Shown piece after piece: positions 1-8,814 of a stretch of DNA of 64,000 bases. The stretch lies in contig JABXHQ010000103.1 of NCBI GenBank assembly GCA_013373545.1, forward strand, positions 27,964-91,963. The letters run 5' to 3'. The translations under genes were made by a program, and so were the position numbers. Position 1 is the first letter of the stretch; the number at the start of each line of letters is the position of its first letter. The notes beneath the pieces are model-generated. The model ran no database searches, was not told where the DNA came from, and was given only the letters and a program-made list of their open reading frames with translations. Source of the DNA: Gammaproteobacteria bacterium. GTDB lineage: Bacteria > Pseudomonadota > Gammaproteobacteria > Enterobacterales > Kangiellaceae.

Positions 1-528
1 TACACATGGGCATTAGAAGTTCTACCCGCGGTGATCGGAGCGCTGCTGCTTTGGATTACGCGCCAGCGATTTCCTTTGACTAGCTTACTTTACTGCTTGA
101 TTTTACTGCACTGTATTGTGCTAATGGTAGGCGGTCATTATACCTATGCCGAAGTTCCACTGGGCGATTGGGTGCGCGACTGGTTGTCTGGAACTCGAAA
201 TAATTATGACAAGCTTGGCCACTTTATGCAGGGGTTTGTTCCAGCCATCTTAGCTCGAGAAATCTTAATTCGGCAGCAAGTGGTTAACTCCAGTGCTTGG
301 AGAACGCTATTTATTATTGCGATTTGTTTAGGCTTCTCTGCATTTTATGAGCTAATTGAATGGTGGGTCGCTTTGCTATCCGATGAAGCGGCGGAATCGT
401 TTTTGGGTACTCAAGGATATGCTTGGGATACTCAGTCGGATATGTTTTGGGCACTCATTGGTGCGACGACAGCGTTGCTCTCGTTAGCTCGCTGGCATGA
501 CTTACAATTGCAGCGATTAAAACCGTAA
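1..528 (+). CDS. DUF2238 (YjdF-like) inner-membrane protein, 5' truncated
   Basis: The reading frame is open from the first base of the window (Y-T-W-A-L-E-V-L-P...), so the gene starts upstream. A GTG at 31 is internal rather than a start. The 175 visible residues hold several hydrophobic helices and motifs typical of the DUF2238/YjdF family: HYTYAEVPLGDW, the YDKLGHFMQGF segment and the FYELIEWW helix. The family is an integral membrane protein of unknown function. The final residues (HDLQLQRLKP) are polar and probably cytoplasmic. The family assignment is fairly sure; no reaction can be given. Confidence 0.8.
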   Translation, partial: YTWALEVLPAVIGALLLWITRQRFPLTSLLYCLILLHCIVLMVGGHYTYAEVPLGDWVRDWLSGTRNNYDKLGHFMQGFVPAILAREILIRQQVVNSSAWRTLFIIAICLGFSAFYELIEWWVALLSDEAAESFLGTQGYAWDTQSDMFWALIGATTALLSLARWHDLQLQRLKP

Positions 529-627
529 GTTAAGGGGGTAAGCAGATTTTTGTATTGCGAACCTTAGGGTAAAAAGTTCGGCTCAGTAACGAGGCAGAAT
601 ATCCGAGCCAACAATGTCTTTGCTAAA

Positions 628-659
628 ATTGTCCTAACTGTGTCAACAACTAGGACAAT
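628..659. repeat. Inverted repeat, 9-bp arms
   Basis: ATTGTCCTA (628-636) is exactly repeated as its reverse complement TAGGACAAT (651-659) around a 14-base loop. It lies between two convergent genes. It could be a weak terminator stem or a protein-binding site; no T-run follows directly. Confidence 0.4.
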
Positions 660-686
660 AATTGTGAAGACATTTCCCGGGTACTT

Positions 687-715
687 AAGAAGTTTGCTAT
701 TCGGGCAAACTTCTT
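687..715 (-). terminator. Hairpin just downstream of lon
   Basis: AAGAAGTTTGC (687-697) pairs perfectly with GCAAACTTCTT (705-715) across a 7-base loop, starting 5 bases beyond the lon stop codon. The position fits a transcription terminator for lon, but there is no long U-tract, so it may only stabilise the mRNA end. Confidence 0.45.
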
Positions 716-720
716 GAGCG

Positions 721-3120
721 CTAGAACATTATTTTGACTACTTCATCAAAACTTGAAACAAAGTGGACTTTAACGCCTTCACAGATATGCTTGGGTAACT
801 CTTTATAATCTCCCGCACAAGCTTCCGGTAAAACGATGGTCTTAATTTTTGCGCGGCGAGCTGCAATTATTTTTTCTCGTATGCCACCCACAGCAAGCAC
901 TTTGCCGGTCAACGTGAGCTCACCGGTCATGGCGATTTGTTTTCGGGGGGATTTTTTCAACGCGAGTGATAACAATGCTGTTGCCATAGTAACACCAGCG
1001 GAAGGGCCATCTTTCGGCGTTGCGCCTTCGGGAACATGCAAGTGAATCATGGCGCTATCAAAAGCGTCTTCTTTAGCGCCATAATGACTTAGCTGTGAAG
1101 CTATGTAGGCATAAGCAATTTCAGCACTTTCCTTCATCACATCACCGAGCTTTCCGGTAAGGCGAAAGCCCCGAGTTTTACTATGTACGATCGCAGCTTC
1201 AATATTAAGTGTTGAACCACCCAGCGATGTCCACGCTAACCCGGTCACTACGCCTAAACTATTGCCGGGCTTTTCTTGCTGGAACCATGCGGGGCCTAAA
1301 TAATCCTCAACATTTTTTTGGCTAACGGAAACTTTATCAACTTTGCCTGATACGATTTTAACAACACACTTTCTGGCTATTCGGCCCAATTGCTTATCAA
1401 GATTACGAACGCCAGCCTCGCGTGCGTAATCCTCAATAATCTTACGAAAGGCACTATCAGAAATTTTAACTTGGCTATTCTTTAGGCCGCAGGTTTTTAA
1501 TTTACGTGGCCACAAGTACTCTTTTGCAATTTGGATTTTCTCTTGTGTGATGTAGCCTGAAAGTCGAATAGTTTCCATTCGGTCTAATAAAGGTCGTGGA
1601 ATTGTATCGAGTTGATTAGCGGTACATATGAATAGAGTCTTAGAGAGATCAAATCGAACGTCTAAATAATGATCGAGAAAATTTTCATTTTGTTCGGGAT
1701 CGAGTACTTCTAACAGAGCACTTGCAGGGTCGCCTTGAAATGAGCTGCCAATTTTATCAATTTCATCGAGCATAATAACTGGGTTAGAGCTTTGTGTATC
1801 TTTGATGGCTTGAATCAGCTTGCCCGGCATTGCGCCAATGTAAGTGCGGCGATGACCTTTGATTTCGGCTTCATCGCGCATACCGCCGAGTGAAAAACGG
1901 TAAAATTTGCGTCCCAATGCGTCGGCAATTGAGCGGCCAATTGACGTTTTACCAACACCCGGAGGGCCAACCAGCAATAATATTGAACCGGCGACTTGTC
2001 CAGTTAATGCGCCAACGGCCAAAAATTCAACAATGCGATCTTTAACATCATTAAGACCTGCGTGTTCTTTATTAAGCTCGCGACGCGCTCGGCGCAAGTC
2101 AATTTTGTCCGTGGTTGTAATTCCCCAAGGTAGGCTGGTGACAACATCTAAGTAGTTGCGAGTGACTGAGTACTCGGGTGAGCCTTGCTCTAGGATTGAT
2201 AACTTGTCGATCTCGCCATTGATTTTATCTTTGGCGTCGCTAGGAATTTCTAACGCGTCCATTCGCTCATTGAAGCGATCGATATCGGCCGTCTTGTCGT
2301 CTTTGGCAATACCGAGCTCCTTTTGAATAGCACGTAGCTGTTCACGTAAAAAGAACTTTCTTTGATGCTCAGTTAGCTTATCTTCGACTTGGCGTTGGAT
2401 GCTATTTTGCAGTTGAGCAACTTCAAGTTCCTTCTTAATCATCACTAACACATTTTCCATGCGTTTGCGTAAATGAACTTGCTCCAAAACTTCTTGTAAT
2501 TTCTCGCGGGTGGCTGTGGTTAAACTGGCGGCGAAATCTGTGAGTGGTGAAGGCTCATTTGGGTTAAATCGATTGAGGAAAAATTTTAACTCTTCACTGT
2601 AAAGCGGATTGAGTGGTACCAGTTCTTTTAAAGTATTAATAATAGCAACGGCATACGCTTTTAGTTCATCAATGTCGCGGTACTCAGGCTCGTTGGGATA
2701 CTCAACTTCTACGATAAAAGGTGGTTCATCGGTTAACCATTTTTTAATTCGAAAGCGCTGAATGCCCTCGGCAATAAATTGTATTTTACCGGAGGACAGT
2801 ACCGGGTGGTGAATTCGAACTAAGGTACCAATGGCATTAAATTCTTCGGGTGATGACTCTTCTGGATGAGGATTTTTTACTAACACCAGCCCAGCGATTT
2901 TGCTGTCGGTATCGGCGATATATTCAATCGTTTCACGCCACACTTCCTCATTCATTAAAATTGGCAGCGTTTGTGGCGGAAAAAACGGGCGTTCGGATAA
3001 TGGTAGAAGGCAAATCTCGTTAGGCAATACCTCTTCACTGGGTGAAAGATCTTTTATGCCACTATCTGACTCAATTGAAAATTCAATATCTGGTTCGCCG
3101 AAATCATTGTCCGATGTCAT
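721..3120 (-). CDS. lon: ATP-dependent protease Lon
   Basis: This 799-residue protein has the full Lon layout. An N-terminal LAN substrate-binding domain covers about residues 35-230, followed by a coiled middle. The AAA+ ATPase has Walker A GPPGVGKT near residue 385 and Walker B VIMLDEID. The C-terminal S16 peptidase carries the catalytic serine in PKDGPSAG near residue 705 and a downstream lysine (GKVLAVGGIREK). Lon degrades damaged and regulatory proteins in the cytoplasm. The N-terminus carries about 35 acidic residues before the usual LPLSERPFFP start, slightly longer than the E. coli enzyme. It is not beside clpX or hupB, the usual partners of the main lon gene, so it may be a second Lon copy; that is an inference. 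Confidence 0.95.
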   Translation of the reverse strand: MTSDNDFGEPDIEFSIESDSGIKDLSPSEEVLPNEICLLPLSERPFFPPQTLPILMNEEVWRETIEYIADTDSKIAGLVLVKNPHPEESSPEEFNAIGTLVRIHHPVLSSGKIQFIAEGIQRFRIKKWLTDEPPFIVEVEYPNEPEYRDIDELKAYAVAIINTLKELVPLNPLYSEELKFFLNRFNPNEPSPLTDFAASLTTATREKLQEVLEQVHLRKRMENVLVMIKKELEVAQLQNSIQRQVEDKLTEHQRKFFLREQLRAIQKELGIAKDDKTADIDRFNERMDALEIPSDAKDKINGEIDKLSILEQGSPEYSVTRNYLDVVTSLPWGITTTDKIDLRRARRELNKEHAGLNDVKDRIVEFLAVGALTGQVAGSILLLVGPPGVGKTSIGRSIADALGRKFYRFSLGGMRDEAEIKGHRRTYIGAMPGKLIQAIKDTQSSNPVIMLDEIDKIGSSFQGDPASALLEVLDPEQNENFLDHYLDVRFDLSKTLFICTANQLDTIPRPLLDRMETIRLSGYITQEKIQIAKEYLWPRKLKTCGLKNSQVKISDSAFRKIIEDYAREAGVRNLDKQLGRIARKCVVKIVSGKVDKVSVSQKNVEDYLGPAWFQQEKPGNSLGVVTGLAWTSLGGSTLNIEAAIVHSKTRGFRLTGKLGDVMKESAEIAYAYIASQLSHYGAKEDAFDSAMIHLHVPEGATPKDGPSAGVTMATALLSLALKKSPRKQIAMTGELTLTGKVLAVGGIREKIIAARRAKIKTIVLPEACAGDYKELPKHICEGVKVHFVSSFDEVVKIMF

Positions 3121-3165
3121 TTAAAGCTATCCCTTTTCAGGCCATCAATTATCACGTTAACTGTG

Positions 3166-3171
3166 ATTATA
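3166..3171 (-). promoter_or_regulatory. Candidate -10 box for lon
   Basis: Read on the minus strand this is a perfect TATAAT about 45 bases before the lon start codon, next to the palindrome AGCAGGCCTGCT. No convincing -35 or heat-shock (sigma-32) element was seen at the right spacing. Confidence 0.35.
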
Positions 3172-3215
3172 GCAGGCCTGCTTAGAAAGCTGGAGCGCTA
3201 CTTATCACCGTTTTA

Positions 3216-3692
3216 TTATGGTTCTTTTTTCTTAACGGTAGGTAAGGTAGCAGGCTTGACTATCGGCTGTCTACTGCTGGGCAAGCTACGTTGAAATTGA
3301 TTTCTTAATTCAATGCGGCGTTCCATCGGTAAGCTGTGAAACCTTCGATAAGCGCGTTGCAATTGTCGTTGTCGATGCGGTGACATTTGTTGATAGTCTG
3401 CAAACATTGATCGCAAAGCTTCACGTTCGCGTGTTGTTAATCGCCGCCATTGACGAAAGCGTTGCTCTACACGAGCTTGTTCATCAGCACTTAATTGGTT
3501 CCATTTGGTCAAACCCGTGAGAATTTGTTGTTGTTGCTTGGCTGATAAATTTGACCATTCGTCTTGGTACGGCTGCAATTGTTGTTGTTGCTCCTTAGTT
3601 AATTCGCTGAAGCCGATGATTTTTTGTTCACTTTCTTGGGCAAAAGCAACGGTGTTGAAAACGAACATTGCGCAAATAATAAACTTATTCAT
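3216..3692 (-). CDS. DUF3106 domain secreted protein
   Basis: A 158-residue protein with an N-terminal signal peptide (MNKFIICAMFVFNTVAFAQ). It is then built from short helical repeats rich in Gln, Arg and Leu (LSAKQQQQ, LSADEQARVEQR, LTTREREALR, MSPHRQRQLQ), the hallmark of DUF3106. The start is taken at the ATG at 3692, because a strong GGAGG lies 5 bases before it. An in-frame GTG at 3704 would place that ribosome site inside the gene. It is the last gene of a four-gene minus-strand operon headed by a sigma factor and overlaps the previous gene by 8 bases. DUF3106 proteins are probably periplasmic; their function is unknown. Confidence 0.8.
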   Translation of the reverse strand: MNKFIICAMFVFNTVAFAQESEQKIIGFSELTKEQQQQLQPYQDEWSNLSAKQQQQILTGLTKWNQLSADEQARVEQRFRQWRRLTTREREALRSMFADYQQMSPHRQRQLQRAYRRFHSLPMERRIELRNQFQRSLPSSRQPIVKPATLPTVKKKEP

Positions 3693-4077
3693 ATTGTCCT
3701 CCACCTTGTTGCTGCTTTGGATCCGGTTGTGTCGAGTCAGAAAGTGTTCGATCTGCTTTTAAGCAACTTGATGAATCAACAGTATTTTTTTTATCGGTTT
3801 CTTTTTGGGCTTCTGGAGCTGCTTTAACACCACATTGCTCACTCAATTTGCTTTTCGGTTTGGCAATGACTCGCAGAGTTCGCGGATCAATCACTGCGCC
3901 TTCGTCATTACTAAACTCAGCAAGGTATTGTAGTAGTTGCAAAGAAGGTACCGGTTTTTTTCCTTTGTTCGTTTGCTTTTCGGCTGCAGCAGGCTTGACT
4001 GATTTATCATTCGCCAAACACTGAGTTGCGAGCAAAAGGAGTCCGCCAAGTAGCGCTTGATTAAGTATTGGCCTCAT
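3685..4077 (-). CDS. Hypothetical secreted protein in sigma-factor operon
   Basis: About 130 residues with a clear signal peptide (MRPILNQALLGGLLLLATQCLA) and then a polar, Lys/Gln/Ser-rich region with two cysteines (SEQCGVK and SSSCLKA). The ATG at 4077 is preferred because GAGG lies 6 bases upstream; ATG 4083 and GTG 4089 are in-frame alternatives. It overlaps its upstream neighbour by about 17 bases and its downstream neighbour by 8, so translation is probably coupled. I do not recognise the family. The context suggests a periplasmic accessory protein of the sigma-factor operon. Confidence 0.6.
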   Translation of the reverse strand: MRPILNQALLGGLLLLATQCLANDKSVKPAAAEKQTNKGKKPVPSLQLLQYLAEFSNDEGAVIDPRTLRVIAKPKSKLSEQCGVKAAPEAQKETDKKNTVDSSSCLKADRTLSDSTQPDPKQQQGGGQYE

Positions 4078-4459
4078 TTTCATCCTCACTCAGAAGCTGC
4101 TGATTATCGAGCCATTGGTAAAATTCAAGATCTTGCAACATTTCAAACTCTTCTTCGCTGGTCAATAGTTCAATATTTTGCAGTAATGCCGAAGCGTCAG
4201 GTTGCTGTGGCGCTTCTGGATCTGGAGCCCATGTTAGCCAACTTAAGGTTAAGACTAACGCGATGCTAGCGGCCATCGCAAGGGTATAGGTTTTAATTGG
4301 CTTCGCGTTGAGCCCTTCACTTAATGCCCGTTGCCGAGCCATCTGTAATTGGGCTTGAGTTGTGGCATCAAGCTTTGAGCTCATGTCATCGAGCGTTGCG
4401 CGAAGTGAGGCCAATTCGGACATTTTTGCGCTTTGTTGATGCTCAGTCGGTTGCATCAT
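4061..4459 (-). CDS. DUF3619-like membrane protein, candidate anti-sigma factor
   Basis: 132 residues. A cytoplasmic helical N-terminus (about 1-65) precedes one transmembrane helix (AMAASIALVLTLSWLTW, near residues 63-80) and a periplasmic acidic tail with QDLEFYQWLDNQ. Size, topology and position directly after a sigma-factor gene (17-base overlap) match the DUF3619 proteins found in sigma-DUF3619-DUF3106 operons. An anti-sigma role is inferred from topology and gene order, not shown. Confidence 0.6.
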   Translation of the reverse strand: MMQPTEHQQSAKMSELASLRATLDDMSSKLDATTQAQLQMARQRALSEGLNAKPIKTYTLAMAASIALVLTLSWLTWAPDPEAPQQPDASALLQNIELLTSEEEFEMLQDLEFYQWLDNQQLLSEDENEANT

Positions 4460-5090
4460 CTGGGTGCTCTCCTAAAAATTCTCTTAAGGTATGAATGGCG
4501 CGCGAGTAATGGGTTTTTACCGATCCCTCGGAACACTTCATACTCATAGCAGTTTCGGCAACACTGAGACCTTCCCAGGCGCGCAACAAGAAAGCTTGGC
4601 GCTGTCGCTCAGAGAGTCTCTGCAGTTGCTCGACCAGAGCTTTGGTTGCGGTGTCGAGTTGATGTTGAGCTTCGGGAGACCGCAGGTTGAGATCGGCGGC
4701 ATTATCGATTAAATCGGTATTAGTAGTATCGCCGTCAGCACTGTTGGCTTTCGACGAAGTTGGCCACCAAGCCAGCCACCGTCGGCGCACGGTTTGTTTG
4801 CGATAAAAATCATGGATGCGGCTATTGAGAATACGATAAAACAACGGACGCCATTGGGCAGCGTCACGCTGTGCGTATTTCTCCACCAACTTCGTCATCG
4901 CTTCTTGAACAATTTCGAGTGCGTCATCAGGGTTTTGCGTCGCAAACAGCGCCATATGATAGGCCTTGCGCTCTACCGACTGCAGAAACTGATTAAGAAG
5001 CGTTTGGTTATCCAGAGCTTTACTCCGCGCCGTTGGGGTAGCTTTGTTATAAAGCTCGGGTGTTGTTAAAGTCAATGTCGAGTGATTCAT
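4443..5090 (-). CDS. ECF-type RNA polymerase sigma factor
   Basis: 215 residues. Sigma-70 region 2 lies near residues 33-95 (FLQSVERKAYHMALFATQNP, DDALEIVQEAMTKLV, YRILNSRIHDFYRK). A polar linker follows, then region 4 near 160-205 with a helix-turn-helix (LSERQRQAFLLRAWEGLSV, CSEGSVKTHYSRA). There is no region 1.1 or 3, as expected for the extracytoplasmic-function group. It heads a minus-strand operon with a DUF3619-like membrane protein, a secreted protein and a DUF3106 protein, so it probably answers an envelope signal. No good ribosome site precedes the ATG at 5090. Confidence 0.9.
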   Translation of the reverse strand: MNHSTLTLTTPELYNKATPTARSKALDNQTLLNQFLQSVERKAYHMALFATQNPDDALEIVQEAMTKLVEKYAQRDAAQWRPLFYRILNSRIHDFYRKQTVRRRWLAWWPTSSKANSADGDTTNTDLIDNAADLNLRSPEAQHQLDTATKALVEQLQRLSERQRQAFLLRAWEGLSVAETAMSMKCSEGSVKTHYSRAIHTLREFLGEHPDDATD

Positions 5091-5249
5091 TTTGCGAAAC
5101 AGTTTGTTCGATTAGGTTATTCAACGCGGTGGGCCCGGTTTGGTTGACAGCAAAGTTAATCAAAGTGCACGGCTATGGTATTATTAAGTATAGGGCAGTT
5201 TTGATAAAACTTGGCTTAACGCCAAATCAGCTGCAGGTAGGGAGCCGTG

Positions 5250-5576
5250 ATGGCGCTAAACTTGATTCCATTTGATTTAAATCGCTCAATGACTGAGCGA
5301 GTGAAGCCGACGCCAAATAATGCGGTACTTGCGCCGGATTATCTCGCTCGGGTTGCAGCATTGAGCCAATCGGATACCCGGCCCATTCGTTCGTCGAAAA
5401 ATGCTGCGAAACGCCATTCACCTAAATTAAATGACGATGATCCGGCGCACGCGGATACGGATATTGAATCCATAGCACCGCAAGGTAAGGTTTATAGTAA
5501 GGATTCAGGCGGTGAGCAGCGGCTCCATGAAGAGTCTTTGGAAGAACCTCAGCATCAAGTGGATATAAAAGTATAA
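5250..5576 (+). CDS. Hypothetical polar protein
   Basis: 108 residues from ATG 5250, preceded by GGGAG. It begins MALNLIPFDLNRSMTERV and continues as a charged, Ser/Asp/Glu/His-rich chain with no hydrophobic segment and no signal peptide; most of it looks disordered. I do not recognise it. It lies 3 bases before the next gene, so the two are very likely co-transcribed, and it is divergent from the sigma-factor operon. Confidence 0.55.
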   Translation: MALNLIPFDLNRSMTERVKPTPNNAVLAPDYLARVAALSQSDTRPIRSSKNAAKRHSPKLNDDDPAHADTDIESIAPQGKVYSKDSGGEQRLHEESLEEPQHQVDIKV

Positions 5577-5579
5577 ATC

Positions 5580-6050
5580 ATGACGACTTATAACTTTGAA
5601 CAAATCATGAGCCAAACGCGCCGTTTGGCGGCGCAGTATCGCAATGCGACGGGACAGTCATTGCCGGTTACTGTTGAACTCGCGCGTTTTGATGCCGTGC
5701 ATTTGTTGGGCTTGAAAGAACTTGCCGACGCCGAGTCAGAAGCCATTTGGGTCGAGGCCGGGATTGAGAAGCGAGTGCAAATCAAAGGGCGCGTTATTTT
5801 TCCCGGCGGCAAATCGCGGCAACGAGTGGGACAAATGAATTTAAAAGCCCCTTGGGATTACACTTTGTTAGTTATTTACAATGATGAATACCAGCCCGAT
5901 GCCATCTATCGCGCCTCCCGTGAGACGATAGAACAAGTGCTTGATACAGGCTCTAATAACAAGCGTGGAGCGATGACCGTGGCGAAGTTTAAAGCCATTG
6001 GCGAGCAAGTTTGGCCAGCTAACCTCAATGATGAACACATAAGCCACTGA
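5580..6050 (+). CDS. DUF6998-like hypothetical protein
   Basis: 156 residues, soluble. It has a helical N-terminus (FEQIMSQTRRLAAQYR) and then a core with PVTVELARFDAVHLLGL, RVQIKGRVIF and WDYTLLVIYN. The pattern 'variable residues - V.IKGR - hydrophobic strand - D.....R' resembles the DUF6998 family and has the flavour of a PD-(D/E)XK nuclease core, but I cannot confirm catalytic residues. It is co-directional with the gene before and with yoaA, 6 bases downstream. Confidence 0.55.
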   Translation: MTTYNFEQIMSQTRRLAAQYRNATGQSLPVTVELARFDAVHLLGLKELADAESEAIWVEAGIEKRVQIKGRVIFPGGKSRQRVGQMNLKAPWDYTLLVIYNDEYQPDAIYRASRETIEQVLDTGSNNKRGAMTVAKFKAIGEQVWPANLNDEHISH

Positions 6051-6056
6051 ATCACT

Positions 6057-7976
6057 ATGACCAATCAATCGTCTCGATACTTGCTTTCCGAGCAAGGCCC
6101 ATTTGCGGATGCTATCACTGGATTTAAAGAACGCGAAGCGCAAATGGTAATGGCCGACACCGTGGCCAATGCCTTGGAACAGCGGTCTGTTGAGTTAATA
6201 GAAGCAGGAACGGGAACTGGCAAAACTTACGCATATTTAGTGCCGGCGTTAGAATTTGATGGCAAAACTATCATTGCGACAGGTACTCGAAATTTACAAG
6301 ATCAATTATTTCAAAAAGACTTGCCAACGGTTATTCGTGCTTTAGGGAAAACTCGAAAAGTTGCTTTATTAAAAGGGCGACAGAATTATTTGTGCAGTTA
6401 TCGACTCGAAATGAATGTTGAAAGCACTCGTTTTGTTAATCGAGAAGTGCTCGAAGATATGTTAAAAATTCGCGAGTGGAGCCGCAAAACCAAAGACGGT
6501 GACTTAACTCAGTTAAACAGTGTTGCTGAGGACTCAATGGCTTTTGCGTTTGTCACCAGTACCGCTGAAAACTGCCTTGGTAGCGAGTGTCCAATGTTCT
6601 CGGATTGTTTTGTCGCAAAAGCACGAAAACATGCGATGGAAAGTGATATTGTAATCATCAACCAGCATTTGCTAATGGCCGATATTGCATTAAAGCGCGA
6701 TGGCTTTGGCGAACTTCTTCCGCGTGCCGATGCCTATATTATTGATGAAGCGCATCAACTTCCCGATGTTGCCACTTTATTTTTTGGCCAAGCGCTCTCA
6801 CTGCGTCAGATCAACGAGTTATGTCGTGACTGCGAGCAACAATACCGAACTGAGTTGACCGATTGTAGCGAACTCTCTGAGGGTGCTGCGAAACTGGAAA
6901 AGGCTGCTGCGGATTTACGCATACTGCTTGGCGAAGAAGCGCCGCGCCAGTTTTGGCGAGAGTTTCGTGAACAAGAGGCGGTATTTGAAGCTTTTGCGCT
7001 GGTGATCGATAACATATCCGAACTAACCGAAGTGCTTAAAGAGCAAGCGATACGCAGTCGAGAGGCGGAAAATTTATACGAACGAGCTGACGACATTGGT
7101 TATCGAGCTAGGTTGTTTCTAGATGAAAATGAACAAGAGTACGTGCAATGGATCGAAATCTACCGCAATAGCTTTACATTAAATGCAACACCACTATCCA
7201 TCGCGGATAAATTTAAAGCGGCGATGAAAGGCTATTCCGAGGCTGCCTGGGTGATGACATCGGCAACTTTAGCGGTGAACCAAGATTTTACTTACTTTGC
7301 ACGTAAGCTTGGCTTAAAAGATGCGCAAAAAACGGTACTCGCATCGCCGTTTAATTATGCCGAACAAGCACTTTTATATGTGCCCCGTTACTTAGCCAAT
7401 CCGGCGGCTCCGAATTATACTGAAAGCTTCGTTAATGCCATGCTGCCGCTAATTGCGGCTGCTCGTGGGCGAACCTTTTTATTGTTTACCAGTCATCGAG
7501 CAATGGCTGAGGCGGCCGCACTATTAGCGCAGTACGGTGAGTATCAATTGTTAGTTCAGGGCCAAGCCAGCAAAAGTTATTTGCTGGAACATTTTCGCAA
7601 CAATACTATGAGTATATTGTTAGGCACTTATAGTTTTTGGGAAGGGGTTGATGTTGCCGGCGATGCTTTGTCGTTAGTGGCCATCGATAAACTTCCCTTT
7701 GCCTCTCCAGGCGATCCAGTTAACCAAGCGCGAATAGAATCTCTGCGGCGCAATAAGCGGGATGCGTTTGGACAGTTTCAGCTGCCTGATGCGATTATTG
7801 CATTAAAACAAGGAGCGGGTCGATTGATCCGTGACACTTTGGATCGAGGGGTGCTGGCGATTGGTGATCCACGCATTGTGGCGCGAAACTATGGAAAACA
7901 ATTCCGCAGTGATTTACCGCCAATGATACCGACTCGAAATCAGACTTTAGCCGAGGAGTTTTTACAAGCCTTATGA
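6057..7976 (+). CDS. yoaA: DinG-family ATP-dependent DNA helicase YoaA
   Basis: 639 residues, the usual size of YoaA. Walker A is EAGTGTGKT, and the DEAH box reads IIDEAHQL. Four cysteines for the [4Fe-4S] cluster appear in NYLCSYRL and CLGSECPMFSDCF. Superfamily-2 motifs V/VI are seen in SFWEGVDVAG and KQGAGRLIRD. YoaA is an XPD-like 5'-3' helicase that helps repair stalled forks together with the HolC subunit of the replicase. Its stop overlaps the tsaB start by 4 bases; the yoaA-tsaB-slp order is also that of E. coli. Confidence 0.92.
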   Translation: MTNQSSRYLLSEQGPFADAITGFKEREAQMVMADTVANALEQRSVELIEAGTGTGKTYAYLVPALEFDGKTIIATGTRNLQDQLFQKDLPTVIRALGKTRKVALLKGRQNYLCSYRLEMNVESTRFVNREVLEDMLKIREWSRKTKDGDLTQLNSVAEDSMAFAFVTSTAENCLGSECPMFSDCFVAKARKHAMESDIVIINQHLLMADIALKRDGFGELLPRADAYIIDEAHQLPDVATLFFGQALSLRQINELCRDCEQQYRTELTDCSELSEGAAKLEKAAADLRILLGEEAPRQFWREFREQEAVFEAFALVIDNISELTEVLKEQAIRSREAENLYERADDIGYRARLFLDENEQEYVQWIEIYRNSFTLNATPLSIADKFKAAMKGYSEAAWVMTSATLAVNQDFTYFARKLGLKDAQKTVLASPFNYAEQALLYVPRYLANPAAPNYTESFVNAMLPLIAAARGRTFLLFTSHRAMAEAAALLAQYGEYQLLVQGQASKSYLLEHFRNNTMSILLGTYSFWEGVDVAGDALSLVAIDKLPFASPGDPVNQARIESLRRNKRDAFGQFQLPDAIIALKQGAGRLIRDTLDRGVLAIGDPRIVARNYGKQFRSDLPPMIPTRNQTLAEEFLQAL

Positions 7977-8698
7977 ACTATCTTGCTCTTGAAACCTCAA
8001 CCGAGGCCTTTTCTGTCGCTGTAGCGACTGCCGAAAAATGCTATTCGTTTGATACGATTGCGCCAAAGCAGCACGGTGATTTGCTCCTACCTAAAATCAA
8101 TGAGTTGCTCGAGCAAGCGGGTTTAACTATCAATGATATCGACCGAATTGTTTATGGCAAAGGGCCTGGGGCCTTTACCGGAGTGCGGATCGCAGTTTCG
8201 GCGGCGCAAGGGCTCGCTTTTGGCTGTAATCGTCCTTTGCTTGGAATTTCGAGTTTGCAGAACCTTGCTGCTCAAGCACTTGAGCGCAGTGATGCGGAAT
8301 ACGCTTGGGTGATCAATGATGCTCGAATGGGCGAGGTTTATTGTGCTTTATACCAACGCAACAGCGCAGAACCTGACTGGCCAAGGTTAGTGGAGAAAGA
8401 AGCGGTATTGGCGCCAGAAGTGCTGTGCCAACTAGCGCTTGAAGGGGAGTCGAGCTGGGTAACCGTTGGCACAGGCATGGCGGCATATGCCAGTGAGTTG
8501 CAGCCGTTATCGGCGCGGGCAAGCGCGCATATTAGCGATGTGTTCCCGCGGGCTGACGTTGCGATTGCTTTAGCCAAGCAACCACAAGCGGAAGCGTTGT
8601 TACACAGTGCAGCCGCGGCGGTTCCGACCTACTTGCGTAATCAAGTCGCAAAAAAGTCGAATCAAAGTTCAATTATCGGTGTGGATCGGGTTGAGTGA
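7973..8698 (+). CDS. tsaB: tRNA N6-threonylcarbamoyladenosine synthesis protein TsaB
   Basis: 241 residues of the ASKHA fold. It starts MNYLALETSTEAFSVAV and has the diagnostic GKGPGAFTGVRIAVSAAQGLAFG segment. A TsaD-like tail (ADVAIALAKQP) is shortened as in TsaB. It forms the scaffold of the TsaBDE complex that makes t6A at position 37 of ANN-decoding tRNAs. Translation is coupled to yoaA by a 4-base overlap. TrmO, which methylates t6A, is encoded elsewhere in this window (40.3-41.0 kb). Confidence 0.93.
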   Translation: MNYLALETSTEAFSVAVATAEKCYSFDTIAPKQHGDLLLPKINELLEQAGLTINDIDRIVYGKGPGAFTGVRIAVSAAQGLAFGCNRPLLGISSLQNLAAQALERSDAEYAWVINDARMGEVYCALYQRNSAEPDWPRLVEKEAVLAPEVLCQLALEGESSWVTVGTGMAAYASELQPLSARASAHISDVFPRADVAIALAKQPQAEALLHSAAAAVPTYLRNQVAKKSNQSSIIGVDRVE

Positions 8699-8814
8699 AA
8701 AGTAGCCAACTTGGTTAACTTAGACTAAACTAGAATCGGTTGAGTCTCCCGTATCTGTGGGCTCAACGGTAAATAAGTGTTTCGACCGCAACGATATACG
8801 AGGAGTGCATGCAA

